From AP-15 sp963814805 (lineage in GTDB: Bacteria; Pseudomonadota; Alphaproteobacteria; ATCC43930; CGMCC-115725), in NCBI GenBank assembly GCA_963814805.1, contig CAWFER010000033.1, forward strand, positions 1-64,000: a stretch of 64,000 nt of DNA, in the 5' to 3' direction. The notes below the pieces were generated by a model. It did no database searches and was not told the DNA's origin. It worked only from the letters and a program-made list of their open reading frames with translations. A program made the position numbers and the translations under genes. Below are positions 54,693 to 63,718 of this stretch, in pieces (position 1 is the first letter of the stretch; every line of letters starts with the position of its first letter).

Positions 54693-55685
54693 ATGAGGGC
54701 GATCCTGCTGCGCCAGCCGGGCGACCCGTCGGCGCTCGAATACGTCGAATTGCCGACCCCGGCCCCCGCCGATGGCGAGATCCTGGTCAAGGCCGACACG
54801 ATCGGCGTCAGCATGCCCGAGGTGCTGGTGCGCAAGGGCGTCTACCATTGGATGCCGCCGCTGCCGGCGATCCCCGGCATCGAGATGAGCGGCGCCGTCG
54901 CCGCCCATGGTCGCGGGGTCACCGAGCCGGCGATCGGCCAAGGGGTGTTCGTCAGCGCCCGCGATCTGCCGGTGCGCGCCGGGTGCTATGCCGAGTACAT
55001 CGCGGTGCCGGCGCGCGCGGCGCATCCGCTGCCGCCCGGCTGCTCCCTCGAGGCGGCGGCATGCCTATCGAACTACCAGGTCGCCTATCATGTGTTGCAC
55101 ACCGCCGCGCGCGGCGTCGCGGCGCAAACTGTGCTGGTCCACAATGCAGCCGGCGGGGTCGGCAGCGCCGCGGTGCAGCTGGCGCTGATCGCCGGGCGCA
55201 GCGTCATCGGGGTCGCCGGCTCCGATGCGAAGACCCGTGCGGTCGTCGAGCTCGGCGCCGGGCAGGCGATCAACTACCGCACCGAAGACGTTGCTCGTCG
55301 GGTGCTCGAAATCACCGAAGGCCGCGGCGTCGATCTGATCCTCGATCCGATCGGCGGCAAGGGCTTCGGGCGTAATTTTGCGATGCTGGCGCCGCTCGGC
55401 ATGGTCGTCTCCTATGGCCGGCTCGACGGCCCGCCCGATGCGGATTTGGCGGCGGCGATGCGCGCCCACTCGGCGGCGAGCCCGGCGGTTCGTTTCTTTA
55501 CGATCCACAGCTTCGACGACCGCCCCGACATCCGCGCGGCGACGATGAAGACCTTGCTCGGCCATCTGGCGGCCGGCGAGATCCGGCCGCTGATCTACGA
55601 CCGGCTGCCGCTCGCCGACGCCGCCCGCGCCCACCAGCTGCTCGAAGCGGGCGCCGTCATCGGCAAGCTGTTGCTGAAGCCTTGA
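54693..55685 (+). CDS. Zinc-independent quinone oxidoreductase (MDR family)
   Basis: A 330-residue NADPH-dependent reductase of the quinone-oxidoreductase branch. It has GVSMPEVLVRKGVYHWMPPL, PGIEMSGAVAAHGRGV, the NADPH loop VLVHNAAGGVGSAAVQLAL, LGAGQAINYRTEDV and VDLILDPIGGKGF. No zinc-binding cysteines. Intact; its stop codon lies 35 bp before the hemC start. Confidence 0.9.
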   Translation: MRAILLRQPGDPSALEYVELPTPAPADGEILVKADTIGVSMPEVLVRKGVYHWMPPLPAIPGIEMSGAVAAHGRGVTEPAIGQGVFVSARDLPVRAGCYAEYIAVPARAAHPLPPGCSLEAAACLSNYQVAYHVLHTAARGVAAQTVLVHNAAGGVGSAAVQLALIAGRSVIGVAGSDAKTRAVVELGAGQAINYRTEDVARRVLEITEGRGVDLILDPIGGKGFGRNFAMLAPLGMVVSYGRLDGPPDADLAAAMRAHSAASPAVRFFTIHSFDDRPDIRAATMKTLLGHLAAGEIRPLIYDRLPLADAARAHQLLEAGAVIGKLLLKP

Positions 55686-55720
55686 GCCGGGAAGTTGCGA
55701 CCGAGGAGGGTCGCCGGCAG

Positions 55721-56656
55721 ATGCCCGCGCCGTCTCGCCAGCTGCGCATCGGCGCCCGCGGCAGCCCGATGGCGCTGCATCAGGCCGCGCTCGTCCGCGA
55801 CCGGCTGATCGCGGCCCATCCCGGCCTCGGCGCGACCGGTGCGGTGGAGATCGTGGCGATCCGCACCACCGGCGACCGGGTGCAGGACCGCCGGCTCGCC
55901 GAGATCGGCGGCAAGGGCCTCTTCACCAAGGAGATCGAGGAAGCGCTGCTTTCCGGCGCGATCGATCTGGCCGTGCATTCGTTGAAGGACATGGAGACCT
56001 GGCTGCCGGACGGGCTGGAGATCGGCTGCGTGCTGGCCCGCGACGACCCGCGCGACGCGCTGCTGTCGCGGGCGGCGGCGCGACTTGCCGATCTGCCGGC
56101 CGGCGCCAGGATCGGCACCGCCTCGCTGCGGCGCCAGGCGCAGCTGCTGCGGCGGCGCCCCGATCTGTCGGTGATCCCGATCCGCGGCAACGTCAACACC
56201 CGGCTCGACAAGCTGGCGGCCGGCGAATTCGACGCGATCGTGCTGGCGCTGTGCGGCCTCGAACGGCTCGGCAAGGCCGGGCTCGCCAACGAGATCCTGC
56301 CGACCGAGATCATGCTGCCGGCGGTCGGCCAGGGCGCGCTAGCGATCGAACGCCGGGCCGGCGACGATCGGCTGCAGGTATTGCTCAACCCGCTGCACGA
56401 TCCCGACACCGCAGCCTGCATCGGCGCCGAGCGCGCCATGCTGGCGGCGCTCGACGGCTCGTGCCGCACGCCGATCGCCGCGCTGGCCGAACGCCACGGC
56501 GACCGGCTGACGATCGAGGGATTGCTGCTAAAGCCGGACGGCAGCGGCGAGGTTCGCGGCCGAAGCGCCGGCGACATCGGCGATGCAGCGGCGCTAGGGG
56601 CGGCGCTCGGGGGCGAATTGCGCGCGCGGGCCGGTTCGGGCTTCGGCTTTTGCTGA
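55721..56656 (+). CDS. hemC: Hydroxymethylbilane synthase (porphobilinogen deaminase)
   Basis: A 311-residue cytosolic enzyme joining four porphobilinogens in haem, sirohaem and cobalamin synthesis. Signatures are LRIGARGSPMALHQAALV, GDRVQDRRLAEIGGKGLFTK, LAVHSLKDMETWLPDGL, ARIGTASLRRQAQLLRRRPD and VIPIRGNVNTRLDKL. The dipyrromethane cofactor cysteine is in ALDGSCRTPIAAL. ATG 55721 follows GGAGG and fits the family start; a TTG at 55682 overlapping the previous stop is possible. hemD is not adjacent. Confidence 0.95.
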   Translation: MPAPSRQLRIGARGSPMALHQAALVRDRLIAAHPGLGATGAVEIVAIRTTGDRVQDRRLAEIGGKGLFTKEIEEALLSGAIDLAVHSLKDMETWLPDGLEIGCVLARDDPRDALLSRAAARLADLPAGARIGTASLRRQAQLLRRRPDLSVIPIRGNVNTRLDKLAAGEFDAIVLALCGLERLGKAGLANEILPTEIMLPAVGQGALAIERRAGDDRLQVLLNPLHDPDTAACIGAERAMLAALDGSCRTPIAALAERHGDRLTIEGLLLKPDGSGEVRGRSAGDIGDAAALGAALGGELRARAGSGFGFC

Positions 56657-56781
56657 GCGCAGGCCCCCGCCGCATCGAGATCGTTGCCGGTGGCTTTTCT
56701 CCGCGGTCACACACAAGTCTTCCGGCTCTTCCAGCAGCCGACCCGATCGGCTAGCGTGCCGCACCCATCAGGGAGCACGGC

Positions 56782-58122
56782 ATGAGCGACGCGAATGTGG
56801 CGGCCGGGTATGTCGACGAGTTCCGGGCGCGCGGCGCGGCGATCGCCGACGCGTGCACCCGCTGCGGCGACTGCTTGCGCGCCTGCCCGATGGTCGAGCC
56901 GGCCGGGCTCGGCGCGGCCGATGCGAGCGCGACCACCGCGGCGATCGTCGATCTGATCACCGGCGGCGCCGGCAACGACGACGCGGTGCGCTGGGCCTCG
57001 GTGTGCAGCGGCAGCGGCAATTGCATCCCGGCCTGCAATTATGGGATCAACCCGCGCTTCATGGTCCAGCTGGCCCGCGGCTTTGCCCGCGCCCGAACCG
57101 GTGACAAGCCGCTCAACGCCCGCTGGCGCCAGCCCTTCCAAGTGATGAGCCGCGGGGTGCGCATTCTCTCACGATTGCAGATGCCGCCCGAAACCCTCGC
57201 TCGCTTGCGCGGTCTCGACATCCCGCCGCGCGAGCGCCCGCCCGAGGTGGTCTTTTACACCGGATGCAACATCCTGAAGACGCCGCACATCGCGCTCCTG
57301 TGCCTCGACACGCTCGACCTCTTGGGCGTCGATTACGAAGTCATGGGCGGCCCCGGACAATGCTGCGGCGTCTACCAGTTCCGCGAAGGGGATTTCGACA
57401 AGACCGCGCGCGTGGGCTTTGCCACGATCGACGGCCTTGCCAAGGCCGGCGCCGCGACCGTCCTCTCCTGGTGCCCGAGCTGCCAATTGCAGATCGGCGA
57501 GGTGGCGCTGCCGAGCTATCAATCGCAATTCGGCATGCGCCCGTTCGAGCTGAACCCGTTCCTGGTGTTCCTCGCCGACCGGGCTGACGAACTCGCCCGG
57601 CTGATGCGGCGCCGGGTCGACAAGCGCGTCGCCTTGCACGAGCGCCCGGTATTACCGCAGGTCATGGCGGCGGTCAAAACGCTGTTATCGATCGTCCCCG
57701 GCGTCGAATTGGTTGACATCGACGTGCCGCGGGTCGGGACCCAGGCCAACAGCCTCGCCGCGCTGCCGGCGTTCAAGCGCGAGCTGGTGCAGCGCGAGCT
57801 GGCCGCCGTCGCCGACGCCGGGGTGACGACCCTGGCCACGGTCTATCATGCCTGTCACCGCGAATTGTGCGACCTCGGCGACGGGCGCGGCTTCGAGATT
57901 GTCAATTTCATGGAGATCCTCGGCGAAGGGCTCGGCCTTCATGCCGAGGACCTCTACAAGCGCCTCAAGCTGATCGGCGACATCGACGACATCATCGCCG
58001 AAACCAGTCCCCTGATCGCCGCCCACAACCTCGACCTCGACACCGTGCGCGACGCCCTCTTCCAGGAATTCACCGCCGCCCGCACCGGCGCGCTGAGGCG
58101 GGCGCCTAGAACCATCGAGTAA
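56782..58122 (+). CDS. (Fe-S)-binding protein with two CCG domains (GlpC/HdrD-like)
   Basis: A 446-residue electron-transfer protein. Two cluster motifs occur, CTRCGDCLRACPM (near 28-40) and CSGSGNCIPACNYG (near 75-88). CCG (cysteine-rich) domains follow, with PEVVFYTGCNILKTPHIALL, GGPGQCCGVYQF, LSWCPSCQLQIGE and VYHACHRELCDLG. Such subunits pass electrons between a dehydrogenase and quinone or a heterodisulfide-like site. The second 4Fe-4S motif is atypical (CSGSGNC). No partner dehydrogenase is adjacent. ATG 56782 has AGGGAG upstream. Confidence 0.88.
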   Translation: MSDANVAAGYVDEFRARGAAIADACTRCGDCLRACPMVEPAGLGAADASATTAAIVDLITGGAGNDDAVRWASVCSGSGNCIPACNYGINPRFMVQLARGFARARTGDKPLNARWRQPFQVMSRGVRILSRLQMPPETLARLRGLDIPPRERPPEVVFYTGCNILKTPHIALLCLDTLDLLGVDYEVMGGPGQCCGVYQFREGDFDKTARVGFATIDGLAKAGAATVLSWCPSCQLQIGEVALPSYQSQFGMRPFELNPFLVFLADRADELARLMRRRVDKRVALHERPVLPQVMAAVKTLLSIVPGVELVDIDVPRVGTQANSLAALPAFKRELVQRELAAVADAGVTTLATVYHACHRELCDLGDGRGFEIVNFMEILGEGLGLHAEDLYKRLKLIGDIDDIIAETSPLIAAHNLDLDTVRDALFQEFTAARTGALRRAPRTIE

Positions 58123-58514
58123 ATTTCCCCGGTGTGGAAATCGGGGAATTTCGTCGATTTCGCAGCGCGCCATTGCCGACGGGCGACCATCTGGCGCGAC
58201 AACGTCTGCGGCGGGCGACTGGGGCGGGCGACTGGGGCGGTCGGAGCGGAAAGCTGTCCGGACGAAAGTCGACCAGCTCTCCCTGCCCGGTCGCTCAACG
58301 CCATCCAGACCGACACGTCCGCTTAATTGCGGCTTGATCGTAACACCGGATTCACCCGAATTTCGTCCACACGACCACCACCTCGGATTTGACCTAGCCA
58401 CAGCGTCAAGCGCAGATAATCCATTTGATTGATATCTTAGAGCGCCAGCGCCAAAAATGGCGGTGCTCTACTAGGCAGCCTTCAAACACATCATCGCTAT
58501 TGGCTACAACTACT
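58123..58514. other. Convergent intergenic region
   Basis: About 390 bp between the Fe-S protein and ribA stops. A 13-bp tandem pair (CGGGCGACTGGGG at 58212-58224 and 58225-58237) and the stem-loop at 58439-58469 lie here. From 58380 on it is AT-richer. No gene recognised. Confidence 0.5.
58439..58469 (-). terminator. Stem-loop downstream of ribA
   Basis: AGAGC and GCCA pair with TGGC and GCTCT around a four-base loop, with an asymmetric internal loop. It is 46-76 bp past the ribA stop on the minus strand. No clear U-run follows, so it may be a weak terminator. Confidence 0.3.
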
Positions 58515-59663
58515 TCAGAGGATATGCCCGCTGCGGGTGGCTTTGGTGCGCAGATAGCGTTCGTTGTGTCCGTTCGCGGCAAAGACATGCGCCACCCGTT
58601 CGGCGACGCGGATGCCGTAGCGCTGGAGCGCCGCCACCTTGTCGGGATTGTTGGTCAAGAGGCGGATCGTGCCGAAACCCAACTGGCGCAGCATCTCGGC
58701 GGCCGGCAGATAGACGCGCTCGTCGGCGTCGAAGCCCAGCTGCTCGTTGGCGTCGAGCGTGTCGAAGCCGGCATCCTGCAACTGGTAAGCGCGCAGCTTG
58801 TTGACGAGGCCGATGCCGCGGCCCTCCTGCGCCAGATAGAGCAAGACGCCGCCGCCCTCGCGGGCGATCGCCGCGATGCCGCCGCGCAGCTGGTCGCCGC
58901 AGTCGCAACGCAGGCTGGCCAGCAGATCGCCGGTGAAGCATTCCGAATGCAGCCGCACCAGGACCGCGGCGGCGGGATCGGGCGCGCCGATCACGATCGC
59001 CAGATGCTCGACCCCGCCATCGCCCGGCCGGAACGCAATCAGGCGGGCGTTTTCGGCCTCGGCGAGCGGCACCCGCGCCTCGGCGACGCGGGTAAGACCA
59101 GCGGCTGCGGCATCCCGTTTGAACACTGCGGCCGCCTCGATCGCCGCCAGGTCGCCGCGCCGCATCAGCAAGGTCGCTTCGGCGGGGCCGACGCGCAGCA
59201 CCAGCGCCGCCGGCAGCAGCGCCGCGAGCTTGGCCAGGGCGACCGCGGCCAGCGCCCCGTCTCGGGCGGCGACCGCCGCCGGACCAAACCCGGGCGGCTC
59301 GGCCCCGAGCGAGGCGCCGGGTTCGGCGAGGTTGCGGATCACCGCCGCCGGCATCTCGGGCGAGACCGAGATCGTCAAGGCGCCCGAGAGATCCTGGCGC
59401 GAAGCGAGGCCGAGCGCCACCGCCCGCCGGCGGGTCAAGACAACGCGCGGCGAGGTCGGCGACATCTGGCGCAGGCGGCGCAGATTTTCCTCGGTCACCA
59501 GTTCGGCGGCGATGACGAGCACGCTCAGCCTCTCGTCGCGAATCAGCACCAGCTCGCCCCGGCGCAGCGCGGTGATCGCCCTGGCGAGGTCGGGGCCGGC
59601 GTCGGTCGGCGCTGTGGGGCCGCCGCCATGCGCCGCGGTCGATAGGATCCTCAAATCGGGCAC
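58515..59663 (-). CDS. ribA: GTP cyclohydrolase II with degenerate RibB-like N-terminal domain
   Basis: A 382-residue enzyme of riboflavin synthesis. The C-terminal half is a full GTP cyclohydrolase II: RLHSECFTGDLLASLRCDCG (zinc Cys in C-x10-C-x-C), LYLAQEGRGIGLVNKLRAY and IRLLTNNPDKVAAL. The N-terminal 160 residues (LRRGELVLIRDERLSVLVIA, AELVTEENLRRLRQM) resemble 3,4-DHBP synthase RibB, but the catalytic acidic loop is not recognisable. That part is probably structural. The start is GTG 59663, fixed by AAGGAGG upstream; no ATG fits. A separate RibB must exist elsewhere. Confidence 0.92.
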   Translation of the reverse strand: MPDLRILSTAAHGGGPTAPTDAGPDLARAITALRRGELVLIRDERLSVLVIAAELVTEENLRRLRQMSPTSPRVVLTRRRAVALGLASRQDLSGALTISVSPEMPAAVIRNLAEPGASLGAEPPGFGPAAVAARDGALAAVALAKLAALLPAALVLRVGPAEATLLMRRGDLAAIEAAAVFKRDAAAAGLTRVAEARVPLAEAENARLIAFRPGDGGVEHLAIVIGAPDPAAAVLVRLHSECFTGDLLASLRCDCGDQLRGGIAAIAREGGGVLLYLAQEGRGIGLVNKLRAYQLQDAGFDTLDANEQLGFDADERVYLPAAEMLRQLGFGTIRLLTNNPDKVAALQRYGIRVAERVAHVFAANGHNERYLRTKATRSGHIL

Positions 59664-59930
59664 TGGCTCCTCCTTGCCGCGCGCATCATATGGTGGGGCC
59701 GTGCCCGGGCCAGCAAACTTATTCGCATTGGTGATCTGCCGCGGCGGTGCTCGGTTGGGTGCAGACCGCGCTGCCGGCCTCGGACCCGGGCGACGGCGCC
59801 GCGGCTGGCGCAAGCGGCAGGAACCGGCTAGGTTGCAACCTCGCAACGGGGATGAGAGGAGGGAACCCGACGGATAATCATCGGGTCGGGGCGGCGCGCA
59901 TCGCGATGCTGGTCCGGCCGACCGTCGGGT

Positions 59931-60626
59931 GTGATCATGAGGGCTGGCCGTAAAATATTGATCGTCGACGACGACAGCGCGCTGCGCCAGTCGCTGGTCG
60001 AGCAGTTGGAGCTCAACGAAGAATTTCTGACCACCGAGTGCGGCACGGCGGCGAGCGCGCTTGAGATTGCCAGGCAGGAGCGCTTCGATGCAATTCTGCT
60101 CGATGTCGGCCTGCCCGACATGGACGGGCGCGAGCTGTGCCGCCGGTTGCGCGACGAAGCGGTGCAGGTTCCGATCATGATGCTGACCGGAGCTGACAGC
60201 GAGGCCGATACCGTGCTCGGTCTCGATTCAGGGGCCGACGACTATGTGACAAAGCCGTTTCGCCTCAGCGTGCTGCTCGCCCGGCTGCGCGCCCATCTGC
60301 GCCAGAGCGAGCACAACGACGACGCCGAGCTGACCATCGGCCGCTATGCTTTCCGTCCGAGCGCCAAGCTGTTGATCGACCCCGGCGCCCGCAAAAAAAT
60401 CCGCCTGACCGAGAAGGAGACGGCGATCCTCAAATACCTCTATCGCGCCGGCGATCGGGTCATCGGCCGCGATACCCTGCTCGACGAGGTGTGGGGCTAC
60501 AATGCCGGGGTGACGACGCACACGCTCGAGACCCACGTCTACCGCCTGCGCCAGAAGATCGAGCGCGACCCGGCGCGCGCCGAAATCCTGATCACCGAGC
60601 CGGGCGGCTACCGCCTGGTGCCGTGA
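59931..60626 (+). CDS. OmpR/PhoB-family response regulator
   Basis: A 231-residue DNA-binding regulator. Receiver: KILIVDDDSALRQSL, phosphoacceptor Asp58 in ILLDVGLPDMDG, MLTGADSEADTVLGLDSGAD and YVTKPF. The winged helix starts near 137, with IRLTEKETAILKYLYRAGDR, LLDEVWGYNAGVTTHTLETH and YRLRQKIERDP. GTG 59931 or ATG 59937 could start it. No kinase gene is adjacent. Confidence 0.93.
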   Translation: MIMRAGRKILIVDDDSALRQSLVEQLELNEEFLTTECGTAASALEIARQERFDAILLDVGLPDMDGRELCRRLRDEAVQVPIMMLTGADSEADTVLGLDSGADDYVTKPFRLSVLLARLRAHLRQSEHNDDAELTIGRYAFRPSAKLLIDPGARKKIRLTEKETAILKYLYRAGDRVIGRDTLLDEVWGYNAGVTTHTLETHVYRLRQKIERDPARAEILITEPGGYRLVP

Positions 60627-60654
60627 GGCGCGCCGGTCCTGGCGCCGGCAGCCG

Positions 60655-61646
60655 ATGACCAGACCCGATCGCCTGTTGCCCGATCGCCTGTTGCCCGATC
60701 GCCTGTTGATCGTCAGCGGGGCCGATAGCGCCTATTTCCCGCTATTGCGCGATACGGTGCGCTCGGTGCTGGCCCAGCGCCGGGAAGCGGCGATCGGCAT
60801 CCTCGATGTCGGTCTCGATCCGCAGCAGCGCGCGTGGCTCGCTCGACATGTCACCCACCTCGTCCATCCCGGCTGGGACCTCGACTTTCCCGGCCGCGAG
60901 CATACCCCCGAGGCGCGCAAGGCGCAGTTTGCGCGACCGTTTCTGCCGCGTCATTTCCCCGGCTACGAAACCTATCTGTGGATCGACGCCGACGCCTGGC
61001 TGCAGGACTGGCGGGCGGTCGAGCTTTACGCCGAGGCCGCGCGCGGCGGCAAGCTCGCGATCACGCCGGAGATCGACCGCGCCTACAAACGTCACTACAA
61101 GCGGCCCAAGCTGTTCGGCGCGACCTTGGCGTGGAAGAACTACCGCACCGCCTTCGGCTGGCGCGCGGCCGACCGGCTCGGCCGCAATCCGATGGTCAAT
61201 TGCGGCGTCTTTGCCCTGCGCGGCGATGCGCCGCACTGGGGGGTTTGGGCGCGGCTCATCGCGCAAGCCGCGCAGCGGACCCGGTTCTTCTTTGTCGAGC
61301 AGACGGCGCTCAATTACGCGATTTTCGCCGAGTAATCTGCCGGTCGATTTTCTGCCGGCCTATTGCAACTGGATGCCGGGCGACGCCACGCCCGCCTTCG
61401 ACGCCGCGCGCGGCCGGTTCGTCGAACCCTATACGCCGCATGAGCCGATCGGCGTCATGCACCTCGCCGGCCGCGAGCAGAAGAGCCAGGGTCTTTCGCC
61501 TGACCCGGCTCGACGGCGGGACGGTCGAGACCTCGCTGCGCTATGGCGAAAGCCGCGCCTTATGCGACGCCTCGATGGCGGCCGCCGCCGCGCCCGACGA
61601 CGCTAGACCGCCCGACGACGAACCCGAAATTATCGGCTTTGGATAA
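60655..61646 (+). CDS. Glycosyltransferase-like protein, two frameshifts
   Basis: A GT-A-like nucleotide-diphospho-sugar transferase. YETYLWIDADAWLQDW holds the DxD-type metal motif. GRNPMVNCGVFALRGDAPHW and RTRFFFVEQTALNYAIF resemble GT8-like enzymes. Extra bases near 61333 and 61500 break the frame; the rest reads PVDFLPAYCNWMPGDATPAF, PHEPIGVMHLAGREQKS and LTRLDGGTVETSLRYGES. Corrected length is 329. The N-terminus carries a 15-bp repeat (60664-60708) giving PDRLL three times. Sugar and acceptor unknown. Confidence 0.75.
60664..60708 (+). repeat. 15-bp x 3 in-frame tandem repeat
   Basis: CCCGATCGCCTGTTG repeats three times exactly at the start of the glycosyltransferase gene and encodes PDRLL three times. 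Slippage here could alter the N-terminus by five-residue steps. Confidence 0.85.
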
Positions 61647-61726
61647 TCTGCCGGCGCATTTTCGGCTTCTCGTCCCGCGGCGTGTTCAATAGTCTCCGGC
61701 TCGATGAAACCCCAAGGGAGGACGAT

Positions 61727-62158
61727 ATGCGTAATGTGAGATTTCTGGTTGTCGGGGCCTTTGCGCTGTGTCTCGCGTCGGGAGCCGCCAGCGCCGCCAC
61801 CAAAGTCTTCAAGGCGACGCTCGACGGCGCCAGCGAGGTTCCGCCGACCACCAGCACCGGCACCGGCACGGCGACGGCGACGCTCAACACCGCCACCCGT
61901 CATCTGAGCTGGGACGTGACCTATTCGGGTCTGAGCGGCCCGGCGATGGCGGCCCACATCCATGGTCCGGCCGCGGTCGGAAAGAACGCCCCGGTGGTGA
62001 TCCCGTTTACCGGCAACCTGGCCAGCCCGATCAAGGGCGCAAAGACGTTGACCGTCGCGCAGATGAAAAATCTCGAAGCTGGAAAATATTACGTCAATAT
62101 CCATACTGCGGCCAATAAGGCGGGGGAAATCCGCGGCCAGCTGATGCCGGCGCAATAA
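61727..62158 (+). CDS. CHRD-domain secreted protein
   Basis: A 143-residue protein with a signal peptide (MRNVRFLVVGAFALCLASGA to ASA). One CHRD domain makes up the rest: FKATLDGASEVPPTTSTGTG, LSWDVTYSGLSGPAMAAHIH, GPAAVGKNAPVVIPF and YYVNIHTAANKAGEIRGQLM. Bacterial CHRD proteins are exported and of unclear function, perhaps surface-associated. ATG 61727 has AGGGAGG upstream. Intact. Confidence 0.92.
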   Translation: MRNVRFLVVGAFALCLASGAASAATKVFKATLDGASEVPPTTSTGTGTATATLNTATRHLSWDVTYSGLSGPAMAAHIHGPAAVGKNAPVVIPFTGNLASPIKGAKTLTVAQMKNLEAGKYYVNIHTAANKAGEIRGQLMPAQ

Positions 62159-62618
62159 CCCGGCCCTTTCTCCGATAACTTAGGCCGGCCCGGCAATCGG
62201 GTCGGCCTGCCGGACATTCGAGGCGCAGCCGGGCGGTCTGAGTCGGATATCCCCGGCCGTTGACGGCGCCGCAATCAGCAGAGTAGCGTGCAGCGCAACA
62301 CGCTGGTTGCGCGGCTGCGGTCAGTGATCGCGCGAAAGTCAAGCGCGGCGGCGGCGCTGAACCGGCAAACCACCCGGCGCGTCCTGCTCTGCATTGGCCA
62401 GATCTCGGCAGACGGATCCGGCGTCGGACATGCGACCAGCTGACGGGCGGTCTCGGATTAGTCAATCGGCGCGATCGGTCAAGCGACGCTTTGCTTGGAA
62501 CTTGGCGGCCGGCAGAGTGTTCATGTGTTGCGTCACTGGATGCAATTCCACTGCTGGGTGAAGCCTGCCTCTCGGTGATCGCTGCAGGACGACAGCAACG
62601 GATCCGGGGGCTCGACAG
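62159..62618. other. Intergenic region with two stem-loops
   Basis: About 460 bp. Contains the stem-loop at 62183-62207 just after the CHRD gene and an inverted repeat GCGCAAC/GTTGCGC (62293-62299 and 62306-62312, six-base loop). The remainder shows no gene. Confidence 0.5.
62183..62207 (+). terminator. Candidate terminator after the CHRD gene
   Basis: GGCCGGCCCG and CGGGTCGGCC form a 10-bp stem with one G-T pair and a GCAAT loop, 25 bp past the stop codon. No U-run follows. Confidence 0.45.
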
Positions 62619-63652
62619 ATGAAGATTGCGCAGGTTTCGCCGTTATACGAGAGCTGTCCGCCGCAACTGTACGGCGGGACTGAGCGGGTGGTTTCGCACC
62701 TGACCGAGGAGCTGGTGCGCCAAGGGCACGAGGTGACCTTGTTCGCCAGCGGCGATTTGCAAACCTCGGCGACTCTTCGTGCGCCTTGCAAGACGGCGCT
62801 TCGGCTCAATCCCGAGTGCCAGGACCCGATCGCCTATCACCTGATCATGCTGAATCGGGTGGCGCGCAGCGCCGATCAATTTCGACATCATTCATTTCCA
62901 TGCGGACTTCCTGCACTTTCCGCTGTTCTCTCAGAGCCGCGCACAAAACACTGACGACATTGCACGGCAGGCTCGACCTGCCGGACTTGCCGCCCCTGAT
63001 CCGTGAATTTCCGCAGATGCCGCTGGTATCGATCTCGGACGCACAGCGCGCCCCGGTCCCTTGGGCGAACTGGCACGGCACGGTCTACCATGGGCTGCCC
63101 CCCGAGCTTTACCCGCCGGGCTGCGGCAAGGGCGGCTATCTCGCCTTTATCGGGCGAATCAGCCCGGAAAAAGGGCCGGAGCGCGCGATCGAGATCGCCC
63201 GCCGCGCGGGGATGCCGCTGACCATCGCGGCCAAGGTCGACAAGGTCGACGAAGCCTATTACAAGGCCAAGGTCGAACCGCTGCTCGACGATCCGCTGAT
63301 CGAGTTCATCGGCGAAATCGGCGACGGCGAGAAGGGTGCGTTTTTGGGCGATGCGATGGCGCTGCTGTTTCCGATCGATTGGCCCGAGCCGTTCGGGCTC
63401 GCGATGATCGAGGCGATGGCGAACGGGACGCCGGTCATCGCCTTCAACCGCGGCTCGGTGCCGGAAATCGTCGAGCCCGGGGTCACCGGCTTCATCGTCG
63501 ACAGCATCGAGGAGGCGGTCGCGGCGATCCCGCTGGCCAAGGCGCTCGACCGCAGCATGATCCGGCGCCGCTTCGTCGAGCGCTTTTCGGTCGAGCGGAT
63601 GGCCCGCGACTACCTGCGCCTCTACGACGAGGTGCTGCGGCGCGGGGACTAA
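62619..63652 (+). CDS. GT4-family glycosyltransferase, two frameshifts
   Basis: A retaining GT-B glycosyltransferase. MKIAQVSPLYESCPPQLYGG and TERVVSHLTEELVRQGHEVT are the family N-terminus. After a shift near 62880 it reads FDIIHFHADFLHFPLFSQ, then after another near 62930 TLTTLHGRLDLPDLPP. The donor domain has GGYLAFIGRISPEKGPERAI and EFIGEIGDGEKGAFLGDA; the E-x7-E motif is in EPFGLAMIEAMANGTPVIAF. Corrected length is 343. A glycogen-debranching-type gene follows closely, so storage or surface glucan work is possible. Confidence 0.85.
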
Positions 63653-63718
63653 CGGGCAAAGACCGCGAGCCGCCGCCGCCGCTAACGACGACTGAAAGCG
63701 CCAAAGCAACCACGAGTG

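Noticed and set aside
59664..59930. FMN riboswitch upstream of ribA
   Set aside because: No conserved RFN-element core could be found in the spacer on either strand.
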